A stretch of 64,000 bases of DNA from Streptomyces chumphonensis (GCF_014779715.1 NZ_JACXYU010000001.1:372001-436000), one strand, 5' to 3'; positions 17,176 to 27,352 are shown, numbered from the stretch's first letter. Program-made: numbers and translations. Notes: generated from the sequence alone by a model not told the origin.

Positions 17176-18357
17176 ATGCACGTGGTGATGGTGGGCGGCG
17201 GCGTGATCGGCCTGGTCACGGCCTGGCGGGCGGCGCAGCGCGGGATGCGGGTCACGGTCGTGGACCCGGCGCCGGGCGGCGGCGCGGCCCGGGTGGCCGC
17301 CGGCATGCTGGCGGCGGTGACCGAACTGCACTTCGGCGAGGAGCGGTTGCTGGCCCTCAACCTGGCCTCGGCCGCGGCCTACGCGGACTTCGCCGCCGAA
17401 CTGACCGAGACGACCGGGCACGACATCGGCTACCGCGCGTGCGGCACCCTCGCCGTCGCGCTCGACGCCGACGACCGGGCCCACCTGCGGGACCTGCACG
17501 CCCTCCAGCAGCGCTGCGGACTGGACGCGCGCTGGCTCACCGGACGGGAGTGCCGGCGCCTGGAGCCGATGCTCGCGCCGGGCGTGCGCGGCGGCCTGCG
17601 CGTCGACGGCGACCACCAGGTGGACCCCCGGCGGCTGGCCGACGCCCTGCTGGCCGCGGGCGGAGGGGCGGGCGTCACCTTCCGGCGTGCGCGGGCCGAG
17701 CGGCTGCTGCTGGCGGGGGACGCCGGCGGCCGCGCGGTGGGCGTGGCCCTCGACGACGGCACCGAGCTGGGCGGCGACGCCGTCGTGCTGGCCGGGGGTA
17801 GCGAGAGCGGGCGTCTCGCCGGGGTGCCCGACGGCGTCCTGCCACCGGTGCGGCCCGTCAAGGGCCAGGTGCTGCGGCTGCGCATGCCCGAGACGCCGGG
17901 GCCGCCCTTCCTCTCCCGCACCGTGCGGGCCGTGGTGCGCGGCGGGCAGGTGTACCTCGTGCCGCGCGCGGACGGCGAGCTGGTCGTCGGGGCCACGAGC
18001 GAGGAGCTGGGCTGGGACACCACCGTCACGGCGGGCGGCGTCTACGCGCTGCTGCGCGACGCCCACGAGCTGGTCCCCGGCCTGACGGAGCTGCCGCTCG
18101 TGGAGACGCGCGCCGGGCTGCGGCCGTGCACCCCGGACAACGCGCCGGTGCTGGGCCCGAGCGCCCTGCCGGGCCTCCAGCTCGCCACCGGCCACTACCG
18201 CAACGGCGTCCTGCTGACGCCCGTCACCGGTGACGCCCTGGCCGCGTCGCTGGCCACGGGCGTCCTGCCGGACGCCGCCCGCCCCTTCAGCCCGCTGCGT
18301 TTCCGCTCCGGCGACGGCGCGTCCGCCGCCCCGCCCCGACAGGAGCTGCCCGTATGA
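17176..18357 (+). CDS. thiO: Glycine oxidase
   Basis: ThiO oxidises glycine to the imine used for thiazole synthesis. The 393-residue flavoprotein starts with MVGGGVIGLVTAWRAAQRG and RVTVVDPAPGG, followed by AARVAAGMLAAVTEL, the typical D-amino-acid-oxidase-family FAD region. The C-terminus has GLRPCTPDNAPVLGP and a histidine-containing TGHYRNGVLLTPVTG. ATG 17176 follows the riboswitch-embedded Shine-Dalgarno. The stop overlaps thiS by ATGA. Use of glycine, not tyrosine, marks this as the aerobic route. Confidence 0.95.
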   Translation: MHVVMVGGGVIGLVTAWRAAQRGMRVTVVDPAPGGGAARVAAGMLAAVTELHFGEERLLALNLASAAAYADFAAELTETTGHDIGYRACGTLAVALDADDRAHLRDLHALQQRCGLDARWLTGRECRRLEPMLAPGVRGGLRVDGDHQVDPRRLADALLAAGGGAGVTFRRARAERLLLAGDAGGRAVGVALDDGTELGGDAVVLAGGSESGRLAGVPDGVLPPVRPVKGQVLRLRMPETPGPPFLSRTVRAVVRGGQVYLVPRADGELVVGATSEELGWDTTVTAGGVYALLRDAHELVPGLTELPLVETRAGLRPCTPDNAPVLGPSALPGLQLATGHYRNGVLLTPVTGDALAASLATGVLPDAARPFSPLRFRSGDGASAAPPRQELPV

Positions 18358-18563
18358 ACCGGATGACGATCCGCGTCAACGGCGAGGAGCGCGCCGAGGC
18401 GGTCGGGACCACCCTCGACGCCCTCGTCGCGACGCTGACCACCGCCCCCTCCGGCGTCGCCGCCGCCGTCAACGAGACGGTCGTGCCGCGAGGCCGCTGG
18501 GCCGCCACCGCGCTCGCCGAGGGCGACCGGGTGGAGGTCCTGACCGCAGTCCAAGGAGGCTGA
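18354..18563 (+). CDS. thiS: Sulfur-carrier protein ThiS
   Basis: The 69-residue ubiquitin-like protein ends in Gly-Gly (TAVQGG), the C-terminus that is adenylated and thiocarboxylated to donate sulfur to ThiG. It starts with MNRMTIRVNGEE and carries the VAAAVNETVVPRGRW core. It overlaps thiO by 4 bp and precedes thiG by 3 bp, so all three are translationally coupled. A ThiF/MoeB-type activating enzyme is not in this window. Confidence 0.95.
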   Translation: MNRMTIRVNGEERAEAVGTTLDALVATLTTAPSGVAAAVNETVVPRGRWAATALAEGDRVEVLTAVQGG

Positions 18564-19394
<831 letters not shown>

Positions 19395-19443
19395 CGTACG
19401 ATCCGGCGACCCCATCCGATGATCGCCGAAGGACGCCTGCTCC

Positions 19444-20553
19444 ATGAGTCACCATCCCCCGTCCGGCCCGGCCTACGGGGGCAGCCCGTACGGCGGGCCG
19501 CCCCGTCCGACGAACGGCCTGGCGGTCGCGTCCCTGGTGTGCGCGCTCACCTGCCTGCCGCCGGTGGGTCTGGTCCTGGGGATCGTCGCCCTGGCCCAAA
19601 TCCGTCGGCGCCACGAGAGCGGCAAGGGCATGGCCGTGGCCGGCGTGGTCGTCTCGGCCGTGTCTCTGGTGGTCATCGCCGCGTCCGTGGTGGTGGCCGT
19701 GTTCGCCGGGGAGGAGAGGGAAGAGGACGGCCGCGCGGCCGGGACCACCGTCCCCACCCGGGTCGACCCGGCCACCATCGAGCCGGGTGACTGCTTCAAC
19801 CTGGGCTCGCTCTCCGCCGAGGAGGAGACCGAGCACGGCTCCGCGGGTCTCGTTCCGTGCGACGAGCCGCACCAGGCCGAGGCCTACGCCGTCCTGAGCA
19901 TGGAGGAGGGCCCCTGGCCGGGTGACGACGCGGTCACCGAGTGGGTCGGCGAGCAGTGCGCGCAGCACGTCGACGGCTACATCCTCGACAGCTGGACCGT
20001 TCCGGCCGACGTCTTCCCCTACCACTTGCAGCCGACGTCCCTCACCTGGGCGAACGGCGACCGAGGCGTCATCTGCACGTACGCCCACGAGGAGAGGGCG
20101 CTGGAGGGCTCGCTGCGGATCGACGCGACGACGCTCGACGAGGAGCAGGTCTTCTACCTCACGCACTTCGGCCGCGTCGACGCGGTCTACGCGGAGCAGC
20201 CCGCCTTCGACGACCTCGACGCGCAGCGGCGGTGGGCGGAGGACCTCTCCGGGACGCTCACCGAGCAGGCGGACGCGATGCACGAGCACGACTGGGAGGA
20301 CGCGGCACGCGAGCCCGCGGCCGGGCTCGTTCAGGAGATGCGCGCCACGGCGGCGCTCTGGGAGGACGCGTCGGGCGCCACGGACGCCGCCTACGAGGAC
20401 GCCTACGACGCGGCGTTCGACTCGCTGGTCCTGGAGAGCGAGGTGCCGCTGCGCCGGGCACTCGACCTGGAGTCGGACTGGTCCGTCGCCTTCCCGTCGG
20501 ACGAGGAGTACGCGACGGACCCCGCGGACGAGGCGTCCGCCGCCGACGCCTGA
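19444..20553 (+). CDS. DUF4190 / septum-formation-domain membrane protein
   Basis: The 369-residue protein has a short Gly/Pro/Tyr N-terminus, then a DUF4190 unit with two helices (about residues 22-45 and 58-82) containing LAVASLVCALTCLPPVGLVLGIVAL. The extracytoplasmic part has EPGDCFNLG and LVPCDEPHQAEAYA, the paired-Cys pattern of the Septum_form domain. The C-terminal half is very acidic. Its role is unknown. It stands alone between thiG (49 bp upstream) and the kinase. Confidence 0.82.
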   Translation: MSHHPPSGPAYGGSPYGGPPRPTNGLAVASLVCALTCLPPVGLVLGIVALAQIRRRHESGKGMAVAGVVVSAVSLVVIAASVVVAVFAGEEREEDGRAAGTTVPTRVDPATIEPGDCFNLGSLSAEEETEHGSAGLVPCDEPHQAEAYAVLSMEEGPWPGDDAVTEWVGEQCAQHVDGYILDSWTVPADVFPYHLQPTSLTWANGDRGVICTYAHEERALEGSLRIDATTLDEEQVFYLTHFGRVDAVYAEQPAFDDLDAQRRWAEDLSGTLTEQADAMHEHDWEDAAREPAAGLVQEMRATAALWEDASGATDAAYEDAYDAAFDSLVLESEVPLRRALDLESDWSVAFPSDEEYATDPADEASAADA

Positions 20554-20704
20554 CGTCCGTCCCGGCGGGTGCGCCGGGGCGGTGGGGCGGGGCGCCGGGG
20601 CGGACGGCACGGGGAGGGTGCGGGTTCGTCACCGTTCCGCTGCAGTGCGGCGTGGGACCCGGCGGTCCGCGCACGGCGCCGGTGGCGGCTCGTAGAATCC
20701 CGGT

Positions 20705-22645
20705 GTGGACGCGACCCTTCAGGACCCGATGATCGGGCACGTGCTGGACGGGCGGTACCGCGTCGAGGCGCGGATCGCGGCCGGCGGCATGGCGACGGTC
20801 TACCGGGCGGTGGACACCCGGCTGGACCGGGTCCTCGCCCTGAAGGTGATGCATCCGTCCCTCGCCCACGACGACGGCTTCGTGGAGCGGTTCATCCGCG
20901 AGGCCAGGGCCGTCGCCCGCCTGGACCACCCCAACGTCGTCGGCGTCTTCGACCAGGGCATGGACGGCTCGTACGTGTACCTGGCGATGGAGTACGTCGC
21001 CGGGTGCACCCTGCGGGACGTCCTCGTGCGGCGCGGGGCGCTCCAGCCGCGGGCCGCGCTGGACATCCTGGAGCCGATACTGGCCGCGCTGGGCGCCGCC
21101 CACCGGGCCGGGCTCGTGCACCGGGACGTGAAGCCGGAGAACGTGCTGATCGGCGACGACGGCCGGGTGAAGGTCGCGGACTTCGGCCTCGTGCGGGCCG
21201 TGGACGCGCAGACGGCCCTGTCGACGACGTCGGTGATGGGCACGGTCTCCTACCTCTCCCCCGAGCACATCGAGCACGGGATCACGGACACCGGTGCCGA
21301 CGTCTACGCGTGCGGCGTGATGCTCTACGAGATGCTGACCGGACGCAGGCCGCACACGGGGACGACCCCGGCGCAGGTGCTCTACCGGCACCTGCGGGAG
21401 GACGTGCCGCCGCCGTCCCGCGCCGTCCCGGGGCTCGCGCCGCCGCTCGACGCCCTGGTGGCGCGCGGCACGGCGCGTGACGCATCGGCGCGCCAGGCGG
21501 ACGCCGCGGTGATGCTGGCCGAGCTGCGGGCGGTCCGGGCCGGGCTGACCGCGACCGAGCTGGACCTCGTCCCGCCGCGGGCCCGTGCCGACGACGGGGC
21601 CGACCGGGCCACGACCGTGCTGCCCCGGGTCGGCCGACGGGGCGGTGCGCGTGCCGACGCCGCCGAGCACACGACCGTCCTGCCCTCGACACCGCTGCTG
21701 CCGCGCCTGGAGGAAGAGGAGGAGCCCCCGGCGGGGCCGGATCGCCGCGCGGCGGCCCGGCGCGGCGGCGGGCGCCGCTCCCCCGGGCTGCTCGTGGGCC
21801 TGGTGCTGCTGCTCGTCGTCGGTGTGGGGGCGGGCGTCTGGTACATCAACTCCGGGCAGTTCACGCGGACGCCCAGCGTGCTGCGGCTGCCCCTCGCGGA
21901 GGCGGAGCGGCGGCTGGACGAGGCGGGGCTGCGGACGCGGGTGGAGGAGGTGCACAGCGCGAGCGTCGACGAGGGGCTGATCGTCAGCAGCGACCCCGGC
22001 CCCGGCACGCGCGTGCGGGGCAACGCCACGGTGACGATCAGGGTCTCGCAGGGACCGGACGTGGTGGCCGTCCCCGAGTTGGAGGGCGTGCCGCTGGCGG
22101 ACGCCCGCCGGCGGCTGACGGACGCCGAGCTGGAGCCGACGACGGTGACGCGCGAGTTCAGCTCCTCGGTGGACCGGGGCGCCGTCATCCGCACCGAGCC
22201 CCCGGCGGGCACCGAGCGCCGGCCGGGGACGGCGATCGAGCTGGTCGTCTCCAGGGGTGAGCGCGTCGAGGTGCCGGACGTGGCCGGAGCCGAACGGGAG
22301 GACGCCCGGAAGACGCTGGAGCGGGCCGGGCTGGAGGTGGAGTTCTCCGCCGAGCGGGCGCACTCCGCGCGGGAGCCCGGGACCGTCGCGCGGCAGTCGC
22401 CGCGTGCGGGCGCCACGGCGGCGGAGGGCGACACCGTGACGCTGACCGTCTCCAAGGGGCCGGAGTCGGTGACCGTGCCGGACGTCGTCGGGCTGGACGA
22501 GGACGCGGCCGTGGCGGCGCTGGAGGAAGCTGGCTTCGAGGTCACCGTGCGGAACCTCTTCTTCCTGGGCACGGTCTTCAACCAGTCCGTGGACGGCGGC
22601 GAGAAGGCCCCGAAGGGTTCCGAGATCACCATCTGGGTCCGCTGA
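20705..22645 (+). CDS. Membrane Ser/Thr protein kinase with four PASTA repeats
   Basis: The 646-residue product has a complete kinase domain (about residues 12-275): Gly loop AAGGMATVY, Lys47, HRDVKPENVL (Asp141), DFG (159-161) and SPEHIE. An acidic, Ala/Arg-rich linker precedes one membrane helix (about 360-378). Four PASTA repeats (about 384-646) end at SEITIWVR. PASTA domains sense peptidoglycan fragments, so a growth or cell-wall role is likely. The start is GTG at 20705 with TAGAAT 6 nt upstream and no Shine-Dalgarno, suggesting a leaderless mRNA. By gene order it corresponds to mycobacterial PknL, which in M. tuberculosis lacks PASTA repeats. Confidence 0.95.
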   Translation: MDATLQDPMIGHVLDGRYRVEARIAAGGMATVYRAVDTRLDRVLALKVMHPSLAHDDGFVERFIREARAVARLDHPNVVGVFDQGMDGSYVYLAMEYVAGCTLRDVLVRRGALQPRAALDILEPILAALGAAHRAGLVHRDVKPENVLIGDDGRVKVADFGLVRAVDAQTALSTTSVMGTVSYLSPEHIEHGITDTGADVYACGVMLYEMLTGRRPHTGTTPAQVLYRHLREDVPPPSRAVPGLAPPLDALVARGTARDASARQADAAVMLAELRAVRAGLTATELDLVPPRARADDGADRATTVLPRVGRRGGARADAAEHTTVLPSTPLLPRLEEEEEPPAGPDRRAAARRGGGRRSPGLLVGLVLLLVVGVGAGVWYINSGQFTRTPSVLRLPLAEAERRLDEAGLRTRVEEVHSASVDEGLIVSSDPGPGTRVRGNATVTIRVSQGPDVVAVPELEGVPLADARRRLTDAELEPTTVTREFSSSVDRGAVIRTEPPAGTERRPGTAIELVVSRGERVEVPDVAGAEREDARKTLERAGLEVEFSAERAHSAREPGTVARQSPRAGATAAEGDTVTLTVSKGPESVTVPDVVGLDEDAAVAALEEAGFEVTVRNLFFLGTVFNQSVDGGEKAPKGSEITIWVR

Positions 22646-22766
22646 CCCGGCTCGGCCGCGCGCACCGGCCGGACGCGACTGCCGCCCCGGCGGTGCGGGA
22701 AACGATCACGGGAGGCCCGCGCCACCGTGCGGCCTTCCCGAGGAGACGCGACGGCAGGAGGAGCCG

Positions 22767-23222
22767 ATGACCGGCGACGACGGGGACCGGCTGCCGCCCG
22801 ACGAGGTGCTCGCGGCGATCGCCTATGTGGAGGCCGCCTTCCGGGGCGACCGGGACGCCCAGCGGGCCCTCGTCCACCGCGACGAGGACGAACGGCCGAT
22901 GCCCGTCGTGCTGGCCGCGTTCGCCCGGCAGGTCATCAGCGCGCTCATGGACACCGTGCACGGCGTCGGCGACGACCTGTCCCCGCCGGAGCTGGCGGCG
23001 GCGCGGGCACGTCGGGAGGCCGACGTGACGGTCCGCGTGTCGGCGGTGCTGTCCGCCACCCTGGCGGCCTGGGCCGCCGGCAGCGACGAGCGGGCGTCGG
23101 ACGCGATGGCGCACAGCGTCATCGCCTACGTCCAGGCGGTCGGCGCGGCCCCGAACGACGACGTCCTGCCGCTGCTCGCCCGGCTGCGCGCCGCCGCACT
23201 GCGGGCCGCCGGCCGCTCCTGA
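22767..23222 (+). CDS. Conserved hypothetical helical protein
   Basis: The 151-residue product is Ala-rich and helical throughout, with no membrane segment or signal peptide. ATG 22767 is preceded by AGGAGG, so translation is well supported. Recognisable features are limited to DEVLAAIAYVEAAFRGDRDAQRALV near the N-terminus. I do not recognise the family. It follows the kinase by 121 bp in the same direction and could be co-transcribed with it. Confidence 0.65.
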   Translation: MTGDDGDRLPPDEVLAAIAYVEAAFRGDRDAQRALVHRDEDERPMPVVLAAFARQVISALMDTVHGVGDDLSPPELAAARARREADVTVRVSAVLSATLAAWAAGSDERASDAMAHSVIAYVQAVGAAPNDDVLPLLARLRAAALRAAGRS

Positions 23223-23523
23223 TTCCGTTCACACCGCGTGCGGAAGCAACTTCGGGCGGTCGCCCGCCCCCCTCGACGCTGTGATCCGCCGCATAGGGCG
23301 CACGTCACGTACGACCGGGATTAGTGGACATGTCGCCCACCATGTAGGGCGGAAACGGACAAACCTGCCCCGGTGGGCTACGACGCCGGATCGTAGGTCA
23401 CACCTTTGCCAGCGGGTTTTCCAGTCGCTAACAATCATTCACGTCGCATGGCGCCGTAGACGTGAACGGCTCCGCGCCGCTCAGGCCTGCGACATCAGCG
23501 ATCTGGAAGAGGTTCGACCCCGC
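23223..23523 (+). promoter_or_regulatory. Upstream region of the transglycosylase gene
   Basis: TTGCCA (23406-23411) and TAACAA (23429-23434) are spaced by 17 bp and make a good vegetative promoter. CTACGA and TCGTAG (23378-23383 and 23391-23396) are perfect inverted arms just upstream, a possible operator. The predicted leader is about 80 nt. I looked for the c-di-AMP riboswitch often found before such genes and did not find its conserved core. Confidence 0.5.
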
Positions 23524-24402
23524 ATGCCCAGCATCAAGCCGGAATCCAGGATTTCGACCGAGCTCCGCATGATCCCGGAGCACCTCCGCAACGAGCTTCC
23601 GGGTTACCTCCAGGAGCTCAAGGCAAACATCAAGGCCGTTCCCGGTCAGCTGCGCCAGGCCCCAGCCCAGCTGCGCGAGGTGCCCGCCCACCTCCGCGAC
23701 GTCCCGGCGTTCGCCCGGAGCCTGACGCGCGACCAGCGCCACTCCGCGGCCGTCATATCCGGCGCCGCCGCCGCGGCCGTCGCCCTGACGCTGGTACCGA
23801 CGACCAGTTCCGCGCAGGAGAACACGACCGTGGCCGAGGCTCCGGCCTCCGTCGTCCTCGGTGAGGGCGCGGGCGGCCGGCTCAAGAGCCTGCAGGAGCA
23901 GCAGGAGGCCGCCGACACCCGCGCCGCGGAGGCGGCGGCGAAGGCGGCCGCCGAGGCCGAGAAGGCCGAGAAGCAGGCAGCCGCCGAGGCCAAGGCGAAG
24001 AAGGAGCGCGAGGCCCAGGCCGCCGCCGACCGCAGCAAGCGCGCCGAGAAGCCGGCCGCCGCCGAGCAGCCGAAGCAGTACCCGAACACGCTCGACGGGT
24101 GGATCAGCGAGGCCATGGACATCATGGACGAGCACGACATCCCCGGCAGCTACGACCGCATCAAGTGGAACATCATGCGGGAGTCCAGCGGCGACCCGAA
24201 CGCGATCAACGACTGGGACATCAACGCCCGCAACGGCGTACCCTCCATCGGCCTGCTCCAGGTGATCAAGCCGACCTTCGACGCCTACCACGTCGAGGGC
24301 ACCCCGCGCGACCAGTACGACCCCGTCGCCAACATCGTCGCGGCCTGCAACTACGCCGCCGACCGCTACGGCTCCATCGACAACGTCTGGAGCGCGTACT
24401 GA
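23524..24402 (+). CDS. Secreted or anchored lytic transglycosylase (SLT domain)
   Basis: From ATG 23524 the product has 292 residues. Residues 15-70 are an unusual cytoplasmic-type extension with repeats of P-x-x-L-R or P-x-x-L-x (for example EHLRNELPGYLQELK, APAQLREVPAHLRDVPAFA). A hydrophobic segment (about 75-96, ending TSSAQE) follows, then an Ala/Glu/Lys-rich coiled coil (about 118-185). The C-terminal SLT domain holds the catalytic Glu220 in MRESSGDPNAIN and the downstream GVPSIGLLQVIKPTF. It should cleave peptidoglycan outside the cell. The long extension before the hydrophobic segment is unlike a normal signal peptide. Confidence 0.85.
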   Translation: MPSIKPESRISTELRMIPEHLRNELPGYLQELKANIKAVPGQLRQAPAQLREVPAHLRDVPAFARSLTRDQRHSAAVISGAAAAAVALTLVPTTSSAQENTTVAEAPASVVLGEGAGGRLKSLQEQQEAADTRAAEAAAKAAAEAEKAEKQAAAEAKAKKEREAQAAADRSKRAEKPAAAEQPKQYPNTLDGWISEAMDIMDEHDIPGSYDRIKWNIMRESSGDPNAINDWDINARNGVPSIGLLQVIKPTFDAYHVEGTPRDQYDPVANIVAACNYAADRYGSIDNVWSAY

Positions 24403-24445
24403 GCCACCCCGAAGCGGGTGAACTCGGGGATGGCACCCTGAGCGG

Positions 24446-25369
24446 GTGAACGATTCCCCCCAGCAGCGACACGACGACGCGGCGTCCGGATCCTCCGGGC
24501 GCCGCGTCCGCAATCCCGTCGGCGCCCACATCCCCGTGGCCGGAGGGCTGGCCGCCGTCGGGCTCCCCTACGCCCGGGAGCTGCGGGCCGAGGCCGTCCA
24601 GGTCTTCGTCGCCAACCCCCGGGGCTGGGCCACGCCCACGGGGAACCCGCGTGAGGACGAGCGGTTCCGGGAGCACTGCGCGGCCGAGGGCGTCCCGGCC
24701 TACGTGCACGCGCCGTACCTGATCAACTTCGGCTCCCACACCCCGGCCACGGCCGAGCGCTCCGTCGCCTCGCTGCGCCACTCCCTGCGGCGCGGCCGGG
24801 ACATCGGTGCGCTCGGCGTCGTCGTGCACACCGGCTCCGCGACGGGCGGGCGGGAGCGGTCCGTCGCGTTGGCGCAGGTGCGTGAACTGGTCCGCCCGCT
24901 GCTCGCCGAGCTGACCCGCGACGACGACCCGTGGCTGCTGCTGGAGCCCACCGCCGGGCAGGGCGCGTCCCTGTGCTCGCTGGCCGAGGACCTGGGCCCG
25001 TACCTGGACGCCCTGGACCGGCATCCCCGGGTGGGCGTGTGCCTGGACACCTGCCACGCCTTCGCGGCCGGACACGACCTGGCGGAGCCGGGCGGCGCGA
25101 AGGCGCTGCTGGACGAGATCGTGGACGTGGCGGGCCCGGGCCGGCTGCGCCTGATCCACGCGAACGACTCCCAGGACGTCGTGGGCGCGCACAAGGACCG
25201 GCACGAGAACATCGGCGCCGGACACATCGGCGCGGAGGCGTTCGGGGAGCTGTTCGGGCACCCGGCCACCGACGGCGTGCCGCTGGTCATCGAGACGCCC
25301 GGCGGGACGGCCGGGCACCGGGCGGACGTGGCCCGGCTCAAGGACCTGCGGGCGCGCCGGCCCTCCTGA
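24446..25369 (+). CDS. nfo: Endonuclease IV (AP endonuclease)
   Basis: Deoxyribonuclease IV cleaves 5' to abasic sites in base-excision repair. The 307-residue TIM-barrel protein carries the trinuclear-zinc ligands in order: YVHAPYLINFGS, VVHTGSATG, LLLEPTAGQG, VCLDTCHAFAAGHD, IHANDSQ, DRHENIGAGHIG and VIETPGG. The first 25 residues are a hydrophilic extension. The start is GTG at 24446, with only a weak upstream GAGCGGG. It is convergent with the SCO5918-family gene. Confidence 0.93.
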   Translation: MNDSPQQRHDDAASGSSGRRVRNPVGAHIPVAGGLAAVGLPYARELRAEAVQVFVANPRGWATPTGNPREDERFREHCAAEGVPAYVHAPYLINFGSHTPATAERSVASLRHSLRRGRDIGALGVVVHTGSATGGRERSVALAQVRELVRPLLAELTRDDDPWLLLEPTAGQGASLCSLAEDLGPYLDALDRHPRVGVCLDTCHAFAAGHDLAEPGGAKALLDEIVDVAGPGRLRLIHANDSQDVVGAHKDRHENIGAGHIGAEAFGELFGHPATDGVPLVIETPGGTAGHRADVARLKDLRARRPS

Positions 25370-25397
25370 GCACGGCCCCTCGGCGCGGCCCCGCACG

Positions 25398-25445
25398 CGC
25401 GACGGTGGGCCCGGACGGTCTCCACCGCCCGGGCCCACCGTCGCG
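25398..25445. terminator. Bidirectional hairpin between convergent genes
   Basis: Bases 25398-25414 and 25429-25445 form a perfect 17-bp stem with a 14-nt loop. It lies between the stops of nfo and the SCO5918-family gene and can serve both. Confidence 0.85.
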
Positions 25446-25469
25446 TGGCGTGGAGTGCGGCGCCGAGGG

Positions 25470-25793
25470 TCAGCCTGCGGACTCGGGGCCGCCCAGCATC
25501 GCCGAGGCCTGCTGGAACGGGCTGAGGCCGGTCTGCGGCGAGACCTCGGCGGCCTCCTCGGGGGCGGAGCGGCAGGTGAAGCCGAGGAGCGTCATGGCCC
25601 GGCGGACCTCGCCCGCGCTGAAGTCCCGGCGGTCCTGGCCGGTGACGACCTGGCCCACCTGCTTGAGGGGGTAGTGGCGGCGGCCGATGATGACGGACTC
25701 TCCGGTCACCGGTTCGGGCTTGACACCCTTCATCGTCTCCAGCACGGCGTTCTTGGTCAGGTCGAACGGGAAGCGGGCGATGATGCAGCGCAT
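25470..25793 (-). CDS. SCO5918-family small protein
   Basis: The 107-residue protein begins MRCIIARFPFDLTKNAVLETMKG and contains GESVIIGRRHYPLKQVGQVVTGQDRRDFSAGEV, matching what I remember as the SCO5918 family. Members tend to sit behind a DEAD-box helicase and cold-shock gene, as here. The function is unknown. It lies 71 bp after the helicase in the same direction, so it is probably part of the cold-shock transcript. Confidence 0.75.
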   Translation of the reverse strand: MRCIIARFPFDLTKNAVLETMKGVKPEPVTGESVIIGRRHYPLKQVGQVVTGQDRRDFSAGEVRRAMTLLGFTCRSAPEEAAEVSPQTGLSPFQQASAMLGGPESAG

Positions 25794-25864
25794 GAGGACC
25801 TCACGGGGGATGGGGTGCGGACGGCCGGACGTGCGGTGGGGACGCGGCGAGTGCGGACGGCCGC

Positions 25865-27352
25865 TCAGGCGGCCGTGTCGTGGGGCGGACGCCGGCGGGC
25901 GCCGCGGCGCGTGGTCTGCCCGGGGCGGCGTCCACGACGCCCGCGCGACGCTCCGCCGGACTCGGCGCGCGCGGGGGCGGGCGCCGTGATGGTGACCGGG
26001 ATGCCGGAGGGGGCCTGGGCACCCGTGATCCGTTGCAGTTCGGCCTCGCCCGAGCGCACCTGGGTGGTCTGCGGGACGATGCCCGCCGCCGCCAACAACC
26101 GGGACATCGCCCGGCGCTGGCTCGGGGTGACGAGGGTGACCACGCTCCCGGACTCACCGGCCCGCGCGGTACGGCCGCCCCGGTGCAGGTAGTCCTTGGG
26201 GTCCGTGGGCGGGTCGACGTTCACGACGAGGTCGAGGTCGTCGACGTGGATGCCGCGCGCGGCCACGTTGGTCGCCACGAGCACCGTCACGTGCCCGGTC
26301 TTGAACTGTGCGAGGGTCCGGGTGCGCTGGGGCTGGGACTTCCCGCCGTGCAGGGCCGCGGCGCGCACCCCGCTGCCGAGCAGGTCCCGGGTGAGCCGGT
26401 CCACCGCGTGCTTGGTGTCCAGGAACATGATGACCCGGCCGTCGCGCGCGGCGATCTCGGTCGTCGCGCTGCGCTTGTCCGCGTCGTGGACGTGCAGCAC
26501 GTGGTGCTCCATGGTGGTGACGGCGCCCGCGGAGGGGTCGACGGAGTGGACGACGGGGTCCGTCAGGTAGCGGCGGACCAACAGGTCGACGTTGCGGTCG
26601 AGCGTCGCGGAGAACAGCATCCGCTGGCCCTCGCCGCGCACCTGGTCGAGCAGGGCCGTGACCTGGGGCATGAAGCCCATGTCGGCCATCTGGTCGGCCT
26701 CGTCGAGCACGGTGACGGCCACCTGGCCGAGGCCGCAGTCGCCCCGGTCCAGCAGGTCCTTCAGCCGTCCCGGCGTGGCGATGACGACCTCCGCGCCCGA
26801 CCGCAGGGCGCTCGCCTGCCGACCGATCGACATGCCGCCGACGACCGTGGCCAGCCGGACCCGGACCGCGCGGGCGTAGGGCGTGAGGGCGTCGGTGACC
26901 TGCTGGGCGAGCTCCCGGGTGGGCACGAGGACGAGACCGAGCGGCCGACGCGGCTCGGCCCGCTGTCCGGCGGTCCGGGCCAGCAGGGCCAGCCCGAAGG
27001 CCAGCGTCTTGCCGGAGCCGGTCCGTCCCCGTCCGAGCACGTCACGCCCCGCGAGGGTGTTCGGGAGGGTGGCGCCCTGGATCGGGAAGGGCACGCTCAC
27101 GCCCTCGGCGCCCAGCGCGGTGAGCAGGGGCGCCGGCATGTCGAGATCGGCGAACGACTCGACGGCGGGCAGCGGGGGCGTGACCGTGCGGGGAAGGGCG
27201 AACTCCCCCTGGACGGGAACGGGCCGGCGGCCGGCACCGCCGGAGCGGCCGCCACCACCGGAACGCCCGGCGCCGGAGGGGCGGGGGCGGCCGACCCGGC
27301 CGGAGCCGCCGGAACGCTGGGAGTAGCGGTCGTTGGAACGCGTGCGGTTCAT
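25865..27352 (-). CDS. DEAD-box RNA helicase
   Basis: The 495-residue protein has the full helicase motif set: Q-motif region FPIQGATLPN, motif I GRGRTGSGKT, Ia PTRELAQQV, Ib TPGRLKDLL, II DEAD (VLDEADQMADMGF), III SAT, and in domain 2 ATNVAARGIHVDDL and HRGGRTARAG. Both termini are Arg/Gly-rich and probably bind RNA. ATG 27352 is chosen over a GTG at 27376 because AAGGAAGG lies directly in front. It is likely a cold-shock helicase that unwinds structured mRNA, given its neighbour cspA-type gene. Confidence 0.93.
   Translation of the reverse strand: MNRTRSNDRYSQRSGGSGRVGRPRPSGAGRSGGGGRSGGAGRRPVPVQGEFALPRTVTPPLPAVESFADLDMPAPLLTALGAEGVSVPFPIQGATLPNTLAGRDVLGRGRTGSGKTLAFGLALLARTAGQRAEPRRPLGLVLVPTRELAQQVTDALTPYARAVRVRLATVVGGMSIGRQASALRSGAEVVIATPGRLKDLLDRGDCGLGQVAVTVLDEADQMADMGFMPQVTALLDQVRGEGQRMLFSATLDRNVDLLVRRYLTDPVVHSVDPSAGAVTTMEHHVLHVHDADKRSATTEIAARDGRVIMFLDTKHAVDRLTRDLLGSGVRAAALHGGKSQPQRTRTLAQFKTGHVTVLVATNVAARGIHVDDLDLVVNVDPPTDPKDYLHRGGRTARAGESGSVVTLVTPSQRRAMSRLLAAAGIVPQTTQVRSGEAELQRITGAQAPSGIPVTITAPAPARAESGGASRGRRGRRPGQTTRRGARRRPPHDTAA

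Noticed and set aside
23223..23523. c-di-AMP (ydaO) riboswitch before the lytic transglycosylase
   Set aside because: Such genes often have one, but the conserved core segments I remember for this class are absent.
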